Shown: piece by piece, positions 1-7,363 of the stretch
Layout: the number at the start of each line of letters is the position of its first letter
Position numbering within the stretch: position 1 is the stretch's first letter
NCBI GenBank assembly: GCA_900299425.1
Contig: OMJU01000021.1
Coordinates: forward strand, 1 to 43,148
Length of the DNA stretch: 43,148 nucleotides
Origin: Candidatus Rokuibacteriota bacterium
Lineage (GTDB): Bacteria > Bacteroidota > Bacteroidia > Flavobacteriales > Flavobacteriaceae
Reading direction: 5' to 3'
The notes under the pieces: model-generated
Seen by the model: the letters and a program-made list of their open reading frames with translations, nothing else
Database searches by the model: none
What the model was told of the DNA's origin: nothing
Program-made: the position numbers and the translations under genes

Positions 1-1046
1 AGGCGGCCGCAGCGATAGCGGAGGCGGGCACTGCCGTGTATGCTTGGAAAGGCATGAACGAAGAAGAATTTGACTGGTGTATCGAGCAGACCCTCTTCTT
101 TGGAGAAGATCGCCAGCCCCTTAATATGATTCTAGACGATGGTGGAGACCTTACCAATATGGTACTGGATCGCTATCCTGAGCTTGTTGCCGGGATCAGA
201 GGACTCAGCGAAGAAACCACCACTGGAGTACACCGCCTTTACGAGCGCATGGAAAACGGCACCTTGCCCCTTCCTGCGATCAATGTAAACGACAGTGTGA
301 CCAAAAGTAAATTTGACAACAAATACGGATGTAAAGAAAGTGCCGTTGATGCCGTACGTCGCGCCACCGATATCATGCTTGCTGGAAAGCGCGTGGTAGT
401 TTGTGGTTATGGTGATGTGGGTAAAGGAACTGCGGCTTCATTCCGCGGTGCTGGTGCCATTGTAACCGTTACAGAAATCGACCCAATTTGTGCCCTTCAA
501 GCGGCTATGGATGGCTATGCCGTGAAGAAACTAGAGACCGTTATCGATACAGCCGATATCGTAGTAACCGCTACAGGAAATAAAGACATCGTTCAAGGGA
601 CGCATTTTGCCCAGATGAAGGACAAAACCATCGTTTGCAACATCGGTCACTTTGACAATGAAATCGATGTTGCTTGGCTAAAAGCCAATGCCGATGGACC
701 AAAAGTGGAGATCAAACCTCAGGTCGATAAATACACCTTAAATGGAAAAGATATCATCCTTTTAGCCGAAGGTCGTTTGGTAAACCTGGGTTGTGCCACT
801 GGGCATCCAAGTTTTGTGATGAGTAACTCCTTTACAAACCAAACATTGGCCCAAATCGAACTTTGGAATCACACCGATAAGTATGAAAACAAAGTTTATA
901 TGCTCCCTAAGCATTTGGATGAGAAGGTCGCGGCCTTACACCTTGAGAAAATCGGGGTAGAGCTTACCGAGCTACGCTCAGATCAGGCTAAATACATCGG
1001 GGTGACCCGACAAGGGCCATTTAAGCCAGAGTATTACCGATACTAG
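1..1046 (+). CDS. ahcY: Adenosylhomocysteinase (S-adenosylhomocysteine hydrolase), 5'-truncated by window edge
   Basis: NAD-dependent cytosolic enzyme that splits S-adenosylhomocysteine into adenosine and homocysteine, clearing the product of SAM-dependent methylation. The frame is open from base 3, before the GTG at 36 used by the ORF track; the upstream residues ([14 protein letters not shown]) match the family, so the GTG is internal and about 348 codons are present out of a usual 430-440. The NAD-binding loop [12 protein letters not shown], the stretch [18 protein letters not shown] and the C-terminal KPEYYRY ending are visible. It is followed by a shared terminator and converges on the ribosomal genes rpmA and rplU. 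The identification is secure; only the N-terminus is missing. Confidence 0.97.
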   Translation, partial: AAAAIAEAGTAVYAWKGMNEEEFDWCIEQTLFFGEDRQPLNMILDDGGDLTNMVLDRYPELVAGIRGLSEETTTGVHRLYERMENGTLPLPAINVNDSVTKSKFDNKYGCKESAVDAVRRATDIMLAGKRVVVCGYGDVGKGTAASFRGAGAIVTVTEIDPICALQAAMDGYAVKKLETVIDTADIVVTATGNKDIVQGTHFAQMKDKTIVCNIGHFDNEIDVAWLKANADGPKVEIKPQVDKYTLNGKDIILLAEGRLVNLGCATGHPSFVMSNSFTNQTLAQIELWNHTDKYENKVYMLPKHLDEKVAALHLEKIGVELTELRSDQAKYIGVTRQGPFKPEYYRY

Positions 1047-1154
1047 AACACCTTGGATGCATAAATCCTTGTCGCTGACCGCTTGATACTATTTTTCAGA
1101 CCAGGCACAGGAACCACCGGAAAGGATTCTGTCTTCAAATCACTAAATATTGAA

Positions 1155-1186
1155 TAAAAAAGCCCCGTCATGGACGGGGCTTTTTC
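1155..1186. terminator. Bidirectional rho-independent terminator between ahcY and rpmA
   Basis: A perfect 9-bp stem, AGCCCCGTC/GACGGGGCT with a 3-nt loop at 1161-1181, is flanked by an A run on the left and a T run on the right, so it can serve ahcY on the plus strand and rplU-rpmA on the minus strand. Confidence 0.9.
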
Positions 1187-1206
1187 TTATTGGATTGAAG
1201 TAAGTC

Positions 1207-1470
1207 TTAGGCTTCGCCTTGTGGGACGATGGAAACAAATGATTTTCCGCCTTTCTTCTTTTCAAATTTTACAGTACCGTCCACTTTAGCGTGTAATGTA
1301 TGATCTTTTCCAAGGTATACATTATCTCCTGGATGATGTTGGGTACCACGTTGTCTTACGATGATATTTCCAGCGATTGCCGCTTGGCCACCAAAAATCT
1401 TAACCCCTAGGCGTTTCGATTCTGATTCGCGACCGTTTTTAGAACTACCAACTCCTTTTTTGTGAGCCAT
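1207..1470 (-). CDS. rpmA: 50S ribosomal protein bL27
   Basis: Large-subunit ribosomal protein whose N-terminal tail reaches toward the peptidyl-transferase centre. The 87-aa length and the N-terminal [20 protein letters not shown] followed by LGVKIFGGQ and [10 protein letters not shown] are the family signature. The N-terminus starts directly with the mature MAHKK form, so no Firmicutes-type cleaved leader is present. It lies 19 bp downstream of rplU on the same strand, the usual rplU-rpmA operon, and ends at the shared terminator with ahcY. Confidence 0.98.
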   Translation of the reverse strand: MAHKKGVGSSKNGRESESKRLGVKIFGGQAAIAGNIIVRQRGTQHHPGDNVYLGKDHTLHAKVDGTVKFEKKKGGKSFVSIVPQGEA

Positions 1471-1489
1471 TTTCTTTCGGTTTTATAGG

Positions 1490-2017
1490 TTATACACTTT
1501 TGATTGCCTCGATTAGCTCAGCCTTTTTCATTGAAGAAATTCCGGCAACACCTTTATCCTTAGCAATAGCTTTTAGTTGAGCAACCGTCATTGAATCGTA
1601 ATCTGCAGCTTGATCAGCTTTGGCAGCCTTTGGCGCCTCTGCTTTAGGGGCTGCTTCAGCCTTAGGCGCAGCAGCCTTCGCTTTTGGCGCAGCTTTCTGA
1701 GCACCACTAGCAACAATTCCTTCGATTAGGATTTCAGTGAGTGATTGACGATGACCGTTTTTCTTACGGTATCCTTTTCTGCGTTTCTTTTTAAACACAA
1801 TAACTTTGTCACCCTTAAGGTGCTTCAAGACTTTTGCGCCAACTTGAGCGCCGTCTATAGCCGGGGCGCCAACGGTTACTTTGTCTCCTTCACCAATCAA
1901 AAGAACGTTGTCAAATGACACTTTCGCCCCCTCTTCTTCTGGCAAACGATGGACAAAAACCTTTTGGTCTTTCGCAACTTTAAATTGCTGCCCTGCTATC
2001 TCTACAATTGCATACAT
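1490..2017 (-). CDS. rplU: 50S ribosomal protein bL21 with a C-terminal Ala/Lys/Pro linker and SAP/HeH-like domain
   Basis: The first roughly 105 residues are canonical bL21 ([18 protein letters not shown], and [20 protein letters not shown]), a 23S rRNA-binding large-subunit protein. The family is usually about 103 aa. This protein is 175 aa because a low-complexity linker (about residues 107-138, repeats of APKAEA type) leads to a 35-residue tail, [17 protein letters not shown]...KKAELIEAI, that resembles the small helical SAP/HeH or Rho N-terminal fold. I see no frameshift, so the extension is translated. It is first in the operon with rpmA. The start is supported by a consensus promoter and leader directly upstream. 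What the extra domain binds is unknown to me. Confidence 0.96.
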   Translation of the reverse strand: MYAIVEIAGQQFKVAKDQKVFVHRLPEEEGAKVSFDNVLLIGEGDKVTVGAPAIDGAQVGAKVLKHLKGDKVIVFKKKRRKGYRKKNGHRQSLTEILIEGIVASGAQKAAPKAKAAAPKAEAAPKAEAPKAAKADQAADYDSMTVAQLKAIAKDKGVAGISSMKKAELIEAIKSV

Positions 2018-2049
2018 AGCGTATCGATTAATTTATTGTTTAACTATTT

Positions 2050-2084
2050 CCTGAGGCCACAACACAAATCAGCAGAGCCTAAGG
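2050..2084 (-). promoter_or_regulatory. Stem-loop in the rplU-rpmA 5' leader
   Basis: Within the predicted roughly 65-nt leader, CCTTAGGC and GCCTCAGG (minus-strand sense) pair over 8 positions with one mismatch around a 19-nt loop. Its place directly before a ribosomal-protein operon suggests an autoregulatory leader, but this is inference from position and pairing only. Confidence 0.35.
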
Positions 2085-2090
2085 CGGGTG

Positions 2091-2121
2091 CAAATATAAT
2101 CGTAATATTTAATACCACAAA
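2091..2121 (-). promoter_or_regulatory. Promoter of rplU-rpmA (Bacteroidota sigma-A type)
   Basis: On the minus strand a TTTG (plus strand CAAA 2118-2121) is followed after 19 bp by TATATTTG (plus strand CAAATATA 2091-2098), a perfect TAnnTTTG -7 box. Transcription would start near 2084, about 65 nt before the rplU ATG. Confidence 0.7.
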
Positions 2122-2179
2122 GGTATTTTTATCTTAAAGTAAGGCGCAATTGCTCAGGGTTTTAGAAAACATCGCGGCC

Positions 2180-3064
2180 CTACTTCTGTGACTCTTTTGA
2201 GGCTTTGCTTTGATTGGCCAAATACACCCCAAAAAGAACAATAAGTGCGGAAATGCCCTGATACCATCCAAATCGCTCCCCATCAAAAATACCCCATAGA
2301 ACCGATACTATGGGCATGGTGTAAGTCACTGAAGAGGCAAACACAGCACTCGAAATTTGGATCATTTTATTGAATAAAATTTTAGCCAGTGCCGTACCGA
2401 ACAAGGCAAGTATGGCAATATAGCCCGTGGATACTTGTACTTTTGGCATGGTCCAAACTTCACTAAAATAGCCGGTGCCGATCAAAATCAGAAGAGCGGG
2501 GATCACTATTACCACAAAATTACCGGTAGCTATAGCAAGAGGGGATATATCGTTCAGATGCTTTTTTAGGATATTGACATTTAAAGCATACCCCACCGAA
2601 GCCACCAATACCAATATTCCATACCAGTGATTTTGATGCGGATTGATGTGGGCGCCAGCCAAGATCAGCATGGTCGAACCCAGCAGACCAATGAATACCC
2701 CGAGCATTTGTCGGCGGGTTGTATAAATGCTGAATGCCCAATAGCCCAAAACCGCAGTAGCCAGCGGGGTTAGGCTATTAAGAATTGAGGCCACCGCACT
2801 ATCGATATGTTTTTGAGCAAAGGCAAATAAGTAGGCGGGGAAAAACGTACCCACCAGCGCCGATATAGCGATCCACTTCCACTGATGTTTTTTAATCTGT
2901 TTCAGGGTGGGCAATCCTACCGAAAACAGTATGATGGCCGTAAGCACTGTGCGCAGAGACCCAAGCTGAATTTGGGTGAGTCCGACCAAGCCCTTTTTAA
3001 TCAAGATAAAGGAAGTCCCCCATATCAGAGACAACACGATAAGGTATAGCCATTTTTTATCCAT
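2180..3064 (-). CDS. DMT-superfamily (EamA) transporter
   Basis: Inner-membrane protein of 294 aa with about ten hydrophobic segments arranged as two EamA repeats, the drug/metabolite transporter fold. The first repeat opens with LIWGTSFILIKKGL, typical of the family; the second begins around residue 150. Substrates of this family (amino acids, metabolites, drugs) cannot be read from sequence. It starts 19 bp after gldD on the same strand and may be cotranscribed with the gld genes, though nothing links it to gliding. The C-terminus is a polar tail ending SKASKESQK. Confidence 0.88.
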   Translation of the reverse strand: MDKKWLYLIVLSLIWGTSFILIKKGLVGLTQIQLGSLRTVLTAIILFSVGLPTLKQIKKHQWKWIAISALVGTFFPAYLFAFAQKHIDSAVASILNSLTPLATAVLGYWAFSIYTTRRQMLGVFIGLLGSTMLILAGAHINPHQNHWYGILVLVASVGYALNVNILKKHLNDISPLAIATGNFVVIVIPALLILIGTGYFSEVWTMPKVQVSTGYIAILALFGTALAKILFNKMIQISSAVFASSVTYTMPIVSVLWGIFDGERFGWYQGISALIVLFGVYLANQSKASKESQK

Positions 3065-3083
3065 ATATCAATTGCTAACCTAC

Positions 3084-3686
3084 TTATTGCCAACGCAGGG
3101 TTTCCATCATCCTGCGGATATCCTGGCGCACGTAATCTATGGCGGGATACAAGGAATCAAAATTTGGTTTTGTGTTAAAATAGAGCGCGCCGGTTAAAAA
3201 ATGGCGCGTACTGTCTGTGAGGTAAAACTGAGCATGGGAAGCCGCAGGGCCGTCTATTTGATAGTACATGCCGTAAACCTCATGTTCAGGATCTACCAGG
3301 GGCTGCTCCAATATTTCACTGGCCTTGATGGTGTGGTCATAAGTGAGTTTTTGGGCATCGCTAAACAGTTGTGGGAGGTCCCCCTGTATGCCTTGATAGG
3401 TTAAATAGACCGTGGCTCCCATAAATGGATACTCGAGATTAAGAGCACATCGCTCTTTTTTCCGAGGCTCGGCAAATTGATTAAGTTTAAATTCATAAGG
3501 ACAATCTTGCACAAATGTGCCGTAAATCGGTTCGGGAAAATCTAAACGTAAAAATGCCGCAGGTTTGACCACAACAGGCTCCTTGCAAGCCGAAGGTATT
3601 AGTGCTAAAAAACCGAGCATCAAAACCGTGCACAACGACACACCCCAAAAGCTCTTGCGCAAGTAATGACTTATTTTATCAATCAT
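3084..3686 (-). CDS. gldD: Gliding motility lipoprotein GldD
   Basis: Lipoprotein of 200 aa. A hydrophobic signal ends in a lipobox at IPSAC (Cys34), followed by FLRLDFPEPIYG, which matches the conserved start of GldD. In Flavobacterium johnsoniae GldD is required for gliding motility and for type IX secretion function. The gene overlaps the end of gldE by 8 bp, so the two are probably translationally coupled, and the order ssb-gldE-gldD is the one known from gliding flavobacteria. Recognised from the sequence and the neighbours together. Confidence 0.93.
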   Translation of the reverse strand: MIDKISHYLRKSFWGVSLCTVLMLGFLALIPSACKEPVVVKPAAFLRLDFPEPIYGTFVQDCPYEFKLNQFAEPRKKERCALNLEYPFMGATVYLTYQGIQGDLPQLFSDAQKLTYDHTIKASEILEQPLVDPEHEVYGMYYQIDGPAASHAQFYLTDSTRHFLTGALYFNTKPNFDSLYPAIDYVRQDIRRMMETLRWQ

Positions 3687-4983
3687 TTATGGTCAGCTTT
3701 ATTTGATTTATCCGCTTGCCCTGAAAGGATTCAATCACAAAATGGTAACGCCCAAAAACCACGATTTCGTCTTTTTTTGGAAAACCTTTAGTCAGCTCAA
3801 GGATAAATCCAGCCAAGGACTCTGCTTCTCCCTTGCTTTCCTCAAACTGGTTCGGGTCCTCAAGTTGGATCACCCGATAAAAATCTTTAAGCGGTGTCTT
3901 CCCTTCAAAAATAAAATTGCGATCATCGAGTTTAGAGAACACCAAATCCTCATCGTCAAACTCATCGGTAATTTCCCCCACAATTTCTTCGATGATATCT
4001 TCCAAAGTGATCAGTCCACTGGTACCTCCATACTCATCGACAACAATGGCCAAATGCATTTTCATTTGTTTAAATTCATTGAGCAAATCGTCGAGCTTTT
4101 TATTTTCAGGCACGAAATAAGGCGCCCTTAAGAGTTCTGACCAAGCAAAGTCTTTTTTATCGAAATGAGGCAGTAAGTCTTTGATATATAAAATACCCTT
4201 AATCTGATCAATAGACTCCTGGTAGACGGGAATCCGAGAATAACCGTGCTTTAAAATGTCCTCTAGGACCTGGGTGTAGGATGAAGCGATATCCAATGCA
4301 AATATATCAATCCGGGGGCGCATCACATTTTTTGTGTCCGTTGCTCCAAAAGTTACAATCCCTTGGAGTATTTTTTGCTCGTCATGAGTGGTTTCCTCAT
4401 CCGAAGTCAGCTCAAGGGCTTGACTGAGCTGATCGACACTGATACTGAGCTTTTGTCTTGAAAACTTGCGCTCTAAATAAACCGTCGCGTTGCGCATAGG
4501 TCGGCTCAAAGGGGTGAATAATCCAAAGAGTACTTGAATTGGAAAGGCCATAAACATCGCGAAACGGACTTTATTACGACTGGCATAGACTTTAGGCAAT
4601 ATCTCTCCAAACAACAGGATTAAAAAGGTCACTAAACCGACCTCAATTAAAAATTTCAGCCACTGCGGGTCTATGGACTTAAAAAATGGAGCTGCTACTG
4701 AATCGAACACTAAAACAATAGCGATATTGATCAAATTATTTGCGATCAAAATCGTAGCCAATAAGCGCTTTGGGGTGTCGAGTAGCCGAGCAACAATTTC
4801 CATGCGTTTGCTGCGTTGTACCCCTTCTTCGGGATCAAGGTCGGTACTGCTGAGAGAAAAAAACGCAATTTCTGCCCCAGAAATCAGGGCAGAACAAAAC
4901 AAAAGAAGCAGTATCCCTCCCAGCCATATCAGCTCAGGAAAAGCGAGTGTTGTAAAAATTAAACTCGGGGGCTCTGATTCCAC
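3679..4983 (-). CDS. gldE: Gliding motility-associated protein GldE (CNNM/CorC family)
   Basis: Inner-membrane protein of 434 aa. An N-terminal DUF21/CNNM domain with about four hydrophobic segments (residues 15-165, with GAEIAFFSLS and FGEILPKVYA) is followed by a pair of CBS domains (about 215-340, including VMRPRIDI and HLAIVVDEYGGTSGLITLEDI) and a C-terminal CorC/HlyC domain (about 345-430). The general family includes Mg/Co efflux proteins, but the copy next to gldD in flavobacteria is GldE, needed for gliding. It lies 20 bp downstream of ssb and overlaps gldD. Whether it moves ions is not shown here. Confidence 0.93.
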   Translation of the reverse strand: MESEPPSLIFTTLAFPELIWLGGILLLLFCSALISGAEIAFFSLSSTDLDPEEGVQRSKRMEIVARLLDTPKRLLATILIANNLINIAIVLVFDSVAAPFFKSIDPQWLKFLIEVGLVTFLILLFGEILPKVYASRNKVRFAMFMAFPIQVLFGLFTPLSRPMRNATVYLERKFSRQKLSISVDQLSQALELTSDEETTHDEQKILQGIVTFGATDTKNVMRPRIDIFALDIASSYTQVLEDILKHGYSRIPVYQESIDQIKGILYIKDLLPHFDKKDFAWSELLRAPYFVPENKKLDDLLNEFKQMKMHLAIVVDEYGGTSGLITLEDIIEEIVGEITDEFDDEDLVFSKLDDRNFIFEGKTPLKDFYRVIQLEDPNQFEESKGEAESLAGFILELTKGFPKKDEIVVFGRYHFVIESFQGKRINQIKLTIND

Positions 4984-5003
4984 AAATTAAAATTTAAATA
5001 GGC

Positions 5004-5507
5004 TTAAAAGGGCAAATCGTCCTCCAAATCATCGGATTCCGCACTCTGAGCATAGCTATTACTGGGCTCCTGGGCACTCATGCTCATGTCATTTGTCCGA
5101 GTACTACTTGGTTTGACATCAGCCGCACTCAGGCCAGAATCCATATTTGTGCTGCCCATTGAATCACTGCTTTTTGGTGTTAAAAATGTAAAATCGGTGC
5201 ACTGAATTTCGGTACTGTAACGATCATTGCCTTGGTCATCAGTCCATTTACGCGTTTTTAAGCGACCTTCGATATAAATTTTATCTCCCTTTTTTAAATA
5301 TTTTTCACAAACCTCTGCACCCTTATTCCGCACCACTATGTTGTGCCACTCGGTATTGGTGATACGCTCACCTGTAGTTCTATTATTATAGGTTTCATTT
5401 GTCGCTAAAGGAAATCTTCCAATACATCCTCCTCCTTCAAAATAGGTCATTTTTATGGCATCCCCAGTATGACCAATCAACATAACTTTATTCAGCGTTC
5501 CACTCAT
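5004..5507 (-). CDS. ssb: Single-stranded DNA-binding protein
   Basis: OB-fold protein that coats single-stranded DNA during replication and repair. The first 110 residues hold the fold (MSGTLNKVMLIGHTGDAI, ITNTEWHNIVVRNKGAEVCEKYLKKGDKIYIEGRLKTRKW). A disordered Ser/Asp-rich linker then leads to the acidic tail EDDLPF, the docking site for partner proteins. At 167 aa it has the usual length. It sits between mutY and gldE. A -7-like TAATTTTG (plus strand CAAAATTA 5523-5530) lies just before it without a clear -33 box, so it may have its own promoter as well as readthrough from mutY. Confidence 0.97.
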   Translation of the reverse strand: MSGTLNKVMLIGHTGDAIKMTYFEGGGCIGRFPLATNETYNNRTTGERITNTEWHNIVVRNKGAEVCEKYLKKGDKIYIEGRLKTRKWTDDQGNDRYSTEIQCTDFTFLTPKSSDSMGSTNMDSGLSAADVKPSSTRTNDMSMSAQEPSNSYAQSAESDDLEDDLPF

Positions 5508-5550
5508 CTTTTTACTTTTTTACAAAATTAACTAAGGCCATCTAATATAA

Positions 5551-6624
5551 CTAATTTTGACGGGTAAAAGGGACTGCTTTCGAAATAAAACGCGCAATTA
5601 TAGCCGGAACAGCCAGGCCTTCAAGCGCAGCTACAGGGTAACTTTTTGGCAGAGTCCCCTCAACAAAACCAAGCCAAAAGACAACCATCAACTTTTTATG
5701 AGTCAAACGGTGTGCCCAGGGCACTGCATTATATTGCTCTAGTGCTTGTATAGAATTGTCAGAGACTTCCAGCATGGCATGGGCTTGTGTTAAAATATAT
5801 TCTTGATCCACTGCTTCCGCTGTCTCTATAAGTGGGAATTCGTATAAATTAGGCCAAATACCTTGATCAGATCGGCGGCGCATCCATATCCCCCCTGTAT
5901 GGTCTTGCAAGACCAAGAAATTATAAAACTCCGTTTTGACTTTAATTTTTTTGATCGATACAGGCAGCCCATGCACTGACCCAGTTGTGTAGGCAACACA
6001 ATGATTGACAAGTGGACACTTCTCACAGTTAGGGTTTTTTGGCACACATTGTAACGCGCCAAACTCCATTATAGCCTGGTTGTAAGTGCCTGGATCATCT
6101 AGGGCCAGTTGTTGGTCAGCCAGCTCTTGAAATCGTTTTATTCCTGCCGTTTCATTTATAGGAAGATCCAGTCCAAACACCCGGCTCAAAACCCGATAAA
6201 CATTGCCATCGACCACCGCTTTGGGCACATCAAAACAAATCGAGGCTATGGCGCTCGCCGTGTAAACACCCACGCCCTTTAGCGACAACAAACCTTCAAA
6301 TGTCTGCGGAAAGATTCCATTGTGATTTTCACTCAACTGCCGGGCAGTATGATGAAGATTTCTAGCTCTGGAATAATATCCTAAGCCCTGCCAAAGCTTA
6401 AGCACTTCTTGTTCACTGGCTTTGGCCAAATCATGCACCGATGGAAAGGCTGAGACAAATTTATTGTAATAGGGCAAACCCTGAACAACCTGTGTTTGTT
6501 GCAATATTATTTCAGAGAGCCAAACTTGGTATGGAACTTTTGCTTGGCGCCACGGCAAGTCACGCTTGTTTTCTAAATACCACGTAACCAGTATTTTATC
6601 TATTCTTCTTTGGGAGGACTTCAC
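5551..6624 (-). CDS. mutY: A/G-specific adenine DNA glycosylase MutY
   Basis: Base-excision enzyme that removes adenine mispaired with 8-oxoguanine. An HhH-GPD domain covers about residues 10-210, with the catalytic Glu in SEIILQQTQV (E38) and Asp in VVDGNVYRVLSR (D139). Cysteines 193, 200, 203 and 209 have the C-x6-C-x2-C-x5-C spacing of the [4Fe-4S] cluster. The remaining roughly 140 residues are the NUDIX-like 8-oxoG recognition domain. The predicted start is a GTG at 6624. It is the first gene of the mutY-ssb-gldE-gldD run and diverges from hup across 137 bp. Confidence 0.97.
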   Translation of the reverse strand: MKSSQRRIDKILVTWYLENKRDLPWRQAKVPYQVWLSEIILQQTQVVQGLPYYNKFVSAFPSVHDLAKASEQEVLKLWQGLGYYSRARNLHHTARQLSENHNGIFPQTFEGLLSLKGVGVYTASAIASICFDVPKAVVDGNVYRVLSRVFGLDLPINETAGIKRFQELADQQLALDDPGTYNQAIMEFGALQCVPKNPNCEKCPLVNHCVAYTTGSVHGLPVSIKKIKVKTEFYNFLVLQDHTGGIWMRRRSDQGIWPNLYEFPLIETAEAVDQEYILTQAHAMLEVSDNSIQALEQYNAVPWAHRLTHKKLMVVFWLGFVEGTLPKSYPVAALEGLAVPAIIARFISKAVPFTRQN

Positions 6625-6669
6625 CTGTCAAAAATAGGCTTTATGTATTTATATTTTAATACTTTACGA

Positions 6670-6702
6670 TTTGATTATTTGATTTTAAAATCCTTATATT
6701 TG
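6670..6702 (+). promoter_or_regulatory. Promoter of the HU gene
   Basis: TTTG at 6670-6673 is followed after 21 bp by TATATTTG at 6695-6702, a perfect match to the Bacteroidota TTTG/TAnnTTTG promoter. Transcription would start near 6709, giving a leader of about 50 nt. A small CTCGA-AAA-TCGAG hairpin (6707-6719) lies at the predicted 5' end. Confidence 0.7.
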
Positions 6703-6761
6703 CCTCCTCGAAAATCGAGCCTATCAAACATTAATTATATCATATTTAAAAGTACTTCAGA

Positions 6762-7052
6762 ATGACCAAAGCAGACATTGTCACAGAAATTTCAGAGAAA
6801 CTAGGTTTAGAAAAAGGGGACGTACAGGCTACAGTTGAGGCCTTTATGGGTGAGGTAAAACAATCTTTGGAGTCCGGCGAAAATGTATATTTGCGAGGGT
6901 TTGGAAGCTTCATCATCAAAACGAGAGCGGAAAAAACCGGAAGAAATATTTCTAAAAACACAACGATCAAAATACCAGCCCACAATATCCCTGCATTCAA
7001 ACCGGCAAAAGTTTTTGTAGAAGGCGTAAAGGCTGGCGTTAAAGTCAAATAA
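6762..7052 (+). CDS. HU/IHF-family DNA-binding protein
   Basis: Nucleoid-associated protein of 96 aa, with the HU fold from MTKADIVTEISEKLGLEKGDV to the beta-arm region GENVYLRGFGSFIIKTRAEKTGRNISKNTTIKIPAHNIPAFKP. It bends and compacts DNA as a dimer. The arm carries IPAHNIPAFKP, the expected site of the DNA-intercalating proline. It has its own consensus promoter and is followed closely by the 29-aa basic ORF and then the RNase E/G gene, a plus-strand grouping that may be one transcript. HU versus IHF cannot be decided by eye. Confidence 0.96.
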   Translation: MTKADIVTEISEKLGLEKGDVQATVEAFMGEVKQSLESGENVYLRGFGSFIIKTRAEKTGRNISKNTTIKIPAHNIPAFKPAKVFVEGVKAGVKVK

Positions 7053-7096
7053 ATATTCATTAGTTCGATCAGTCGAGCGACTAAATCATACACCGT

Positions 7097-7186
7097 ATGC
7101 CAAGTGGTAAAAAAAGAAAAAGACACAAGGTAGCGACGCACAAGCGCAAGAAGCGTAGACGCGCAAACCGCCACAAGAAGAAGTAA
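7097..7186 (+). CDS. 29-aa highly basic protein, candidate small ribosomal protein (bS22/mS38-like)
   Basis: This ORF is too short for the track: ATG at 7097, TAA at 7184. Of the 29 residues, 20 are Lys, Arg or His (MPSGKKRKRHKVATHKRKKR, then RRANRHKKK) and none is acidic. The pattern KRKRHK...HKRKKRRR..R resembles the C-terminal motif of mitochondrial mS38 (AURKAIP1/COX24) and the actinobacterial bS22, tiny proteins buried in rRNA. It lies 44 bp after hup and 177 bp before rng. Such a composition is not expected by chance in an AT-rich spacer. Identity as a ribosomal subunit is inference; that it is a coding gene is well supported by composition and clean boundaries. Confidence 0.8.
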   Translation: MPSGKKRKRHKVATHKRKKRRRANRHKKK

Positions 7187-7263
7187 TTCAAAATTACTTG
7201 TTCAAACCAATGTTCTTTGACATAGAAATAAGTTCATACAATTTGCTTATTTCTGCAGGCCTA

Positions 7264-7345
7264 TTCAAAATCAACTCTGTTGATTTTGAACCTGTGTTCA
7301 AAATTGTTTAATCCATCCCTTCCTAAACACAGTGTTTTTGGATGG
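7264..7345 (+). promoter_or_regulatory. Structured 5' leader of rng (two hairpins)
   Basis: A perfect 12-bp hairpin, TTCAAAATCAAC-TCT-GTTGATTTTGAA (7264-7290), has no T run after it, so it is not a typical terminator. It is followed by CCATCC (7313-7318) pairing with GGATGG (7340-7345), enclosing an AAACA/TGTTT inner stem (7325-7337). The second structure ends 18 nt before the GTG of rng. In Escherichia coli the RNase E mRNA leader mediates autoregulation; the same role here is inference. Confidence 0.5.
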
Positions 7346-7363
7346 GGATAAAAATTAATTAAC

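Noticed and set aside
1949-2137. 62-aa plus-strand ORF over the rplU start
   Set aside because: Covers the rplU leader and promoter on the other strand; composition is not protein-like.
3703-4131. 142-aa plus-strand ORF within gldE
   Set aside because: Opposite strand of a well-supported CBS/CorC protein and without protein-like features.
7053-7096. Terminator between hup and the 29-aa ORF
   Set aside because: Only a short AGTC/GACT pairing without a T run is present, so readthrough is more likely.
6746-7174. 142-aa minus-strand ORF across hup
   Set aside because: Antisense shadow of a clear HU gene; it would also cover the 29-aa basic ORF.
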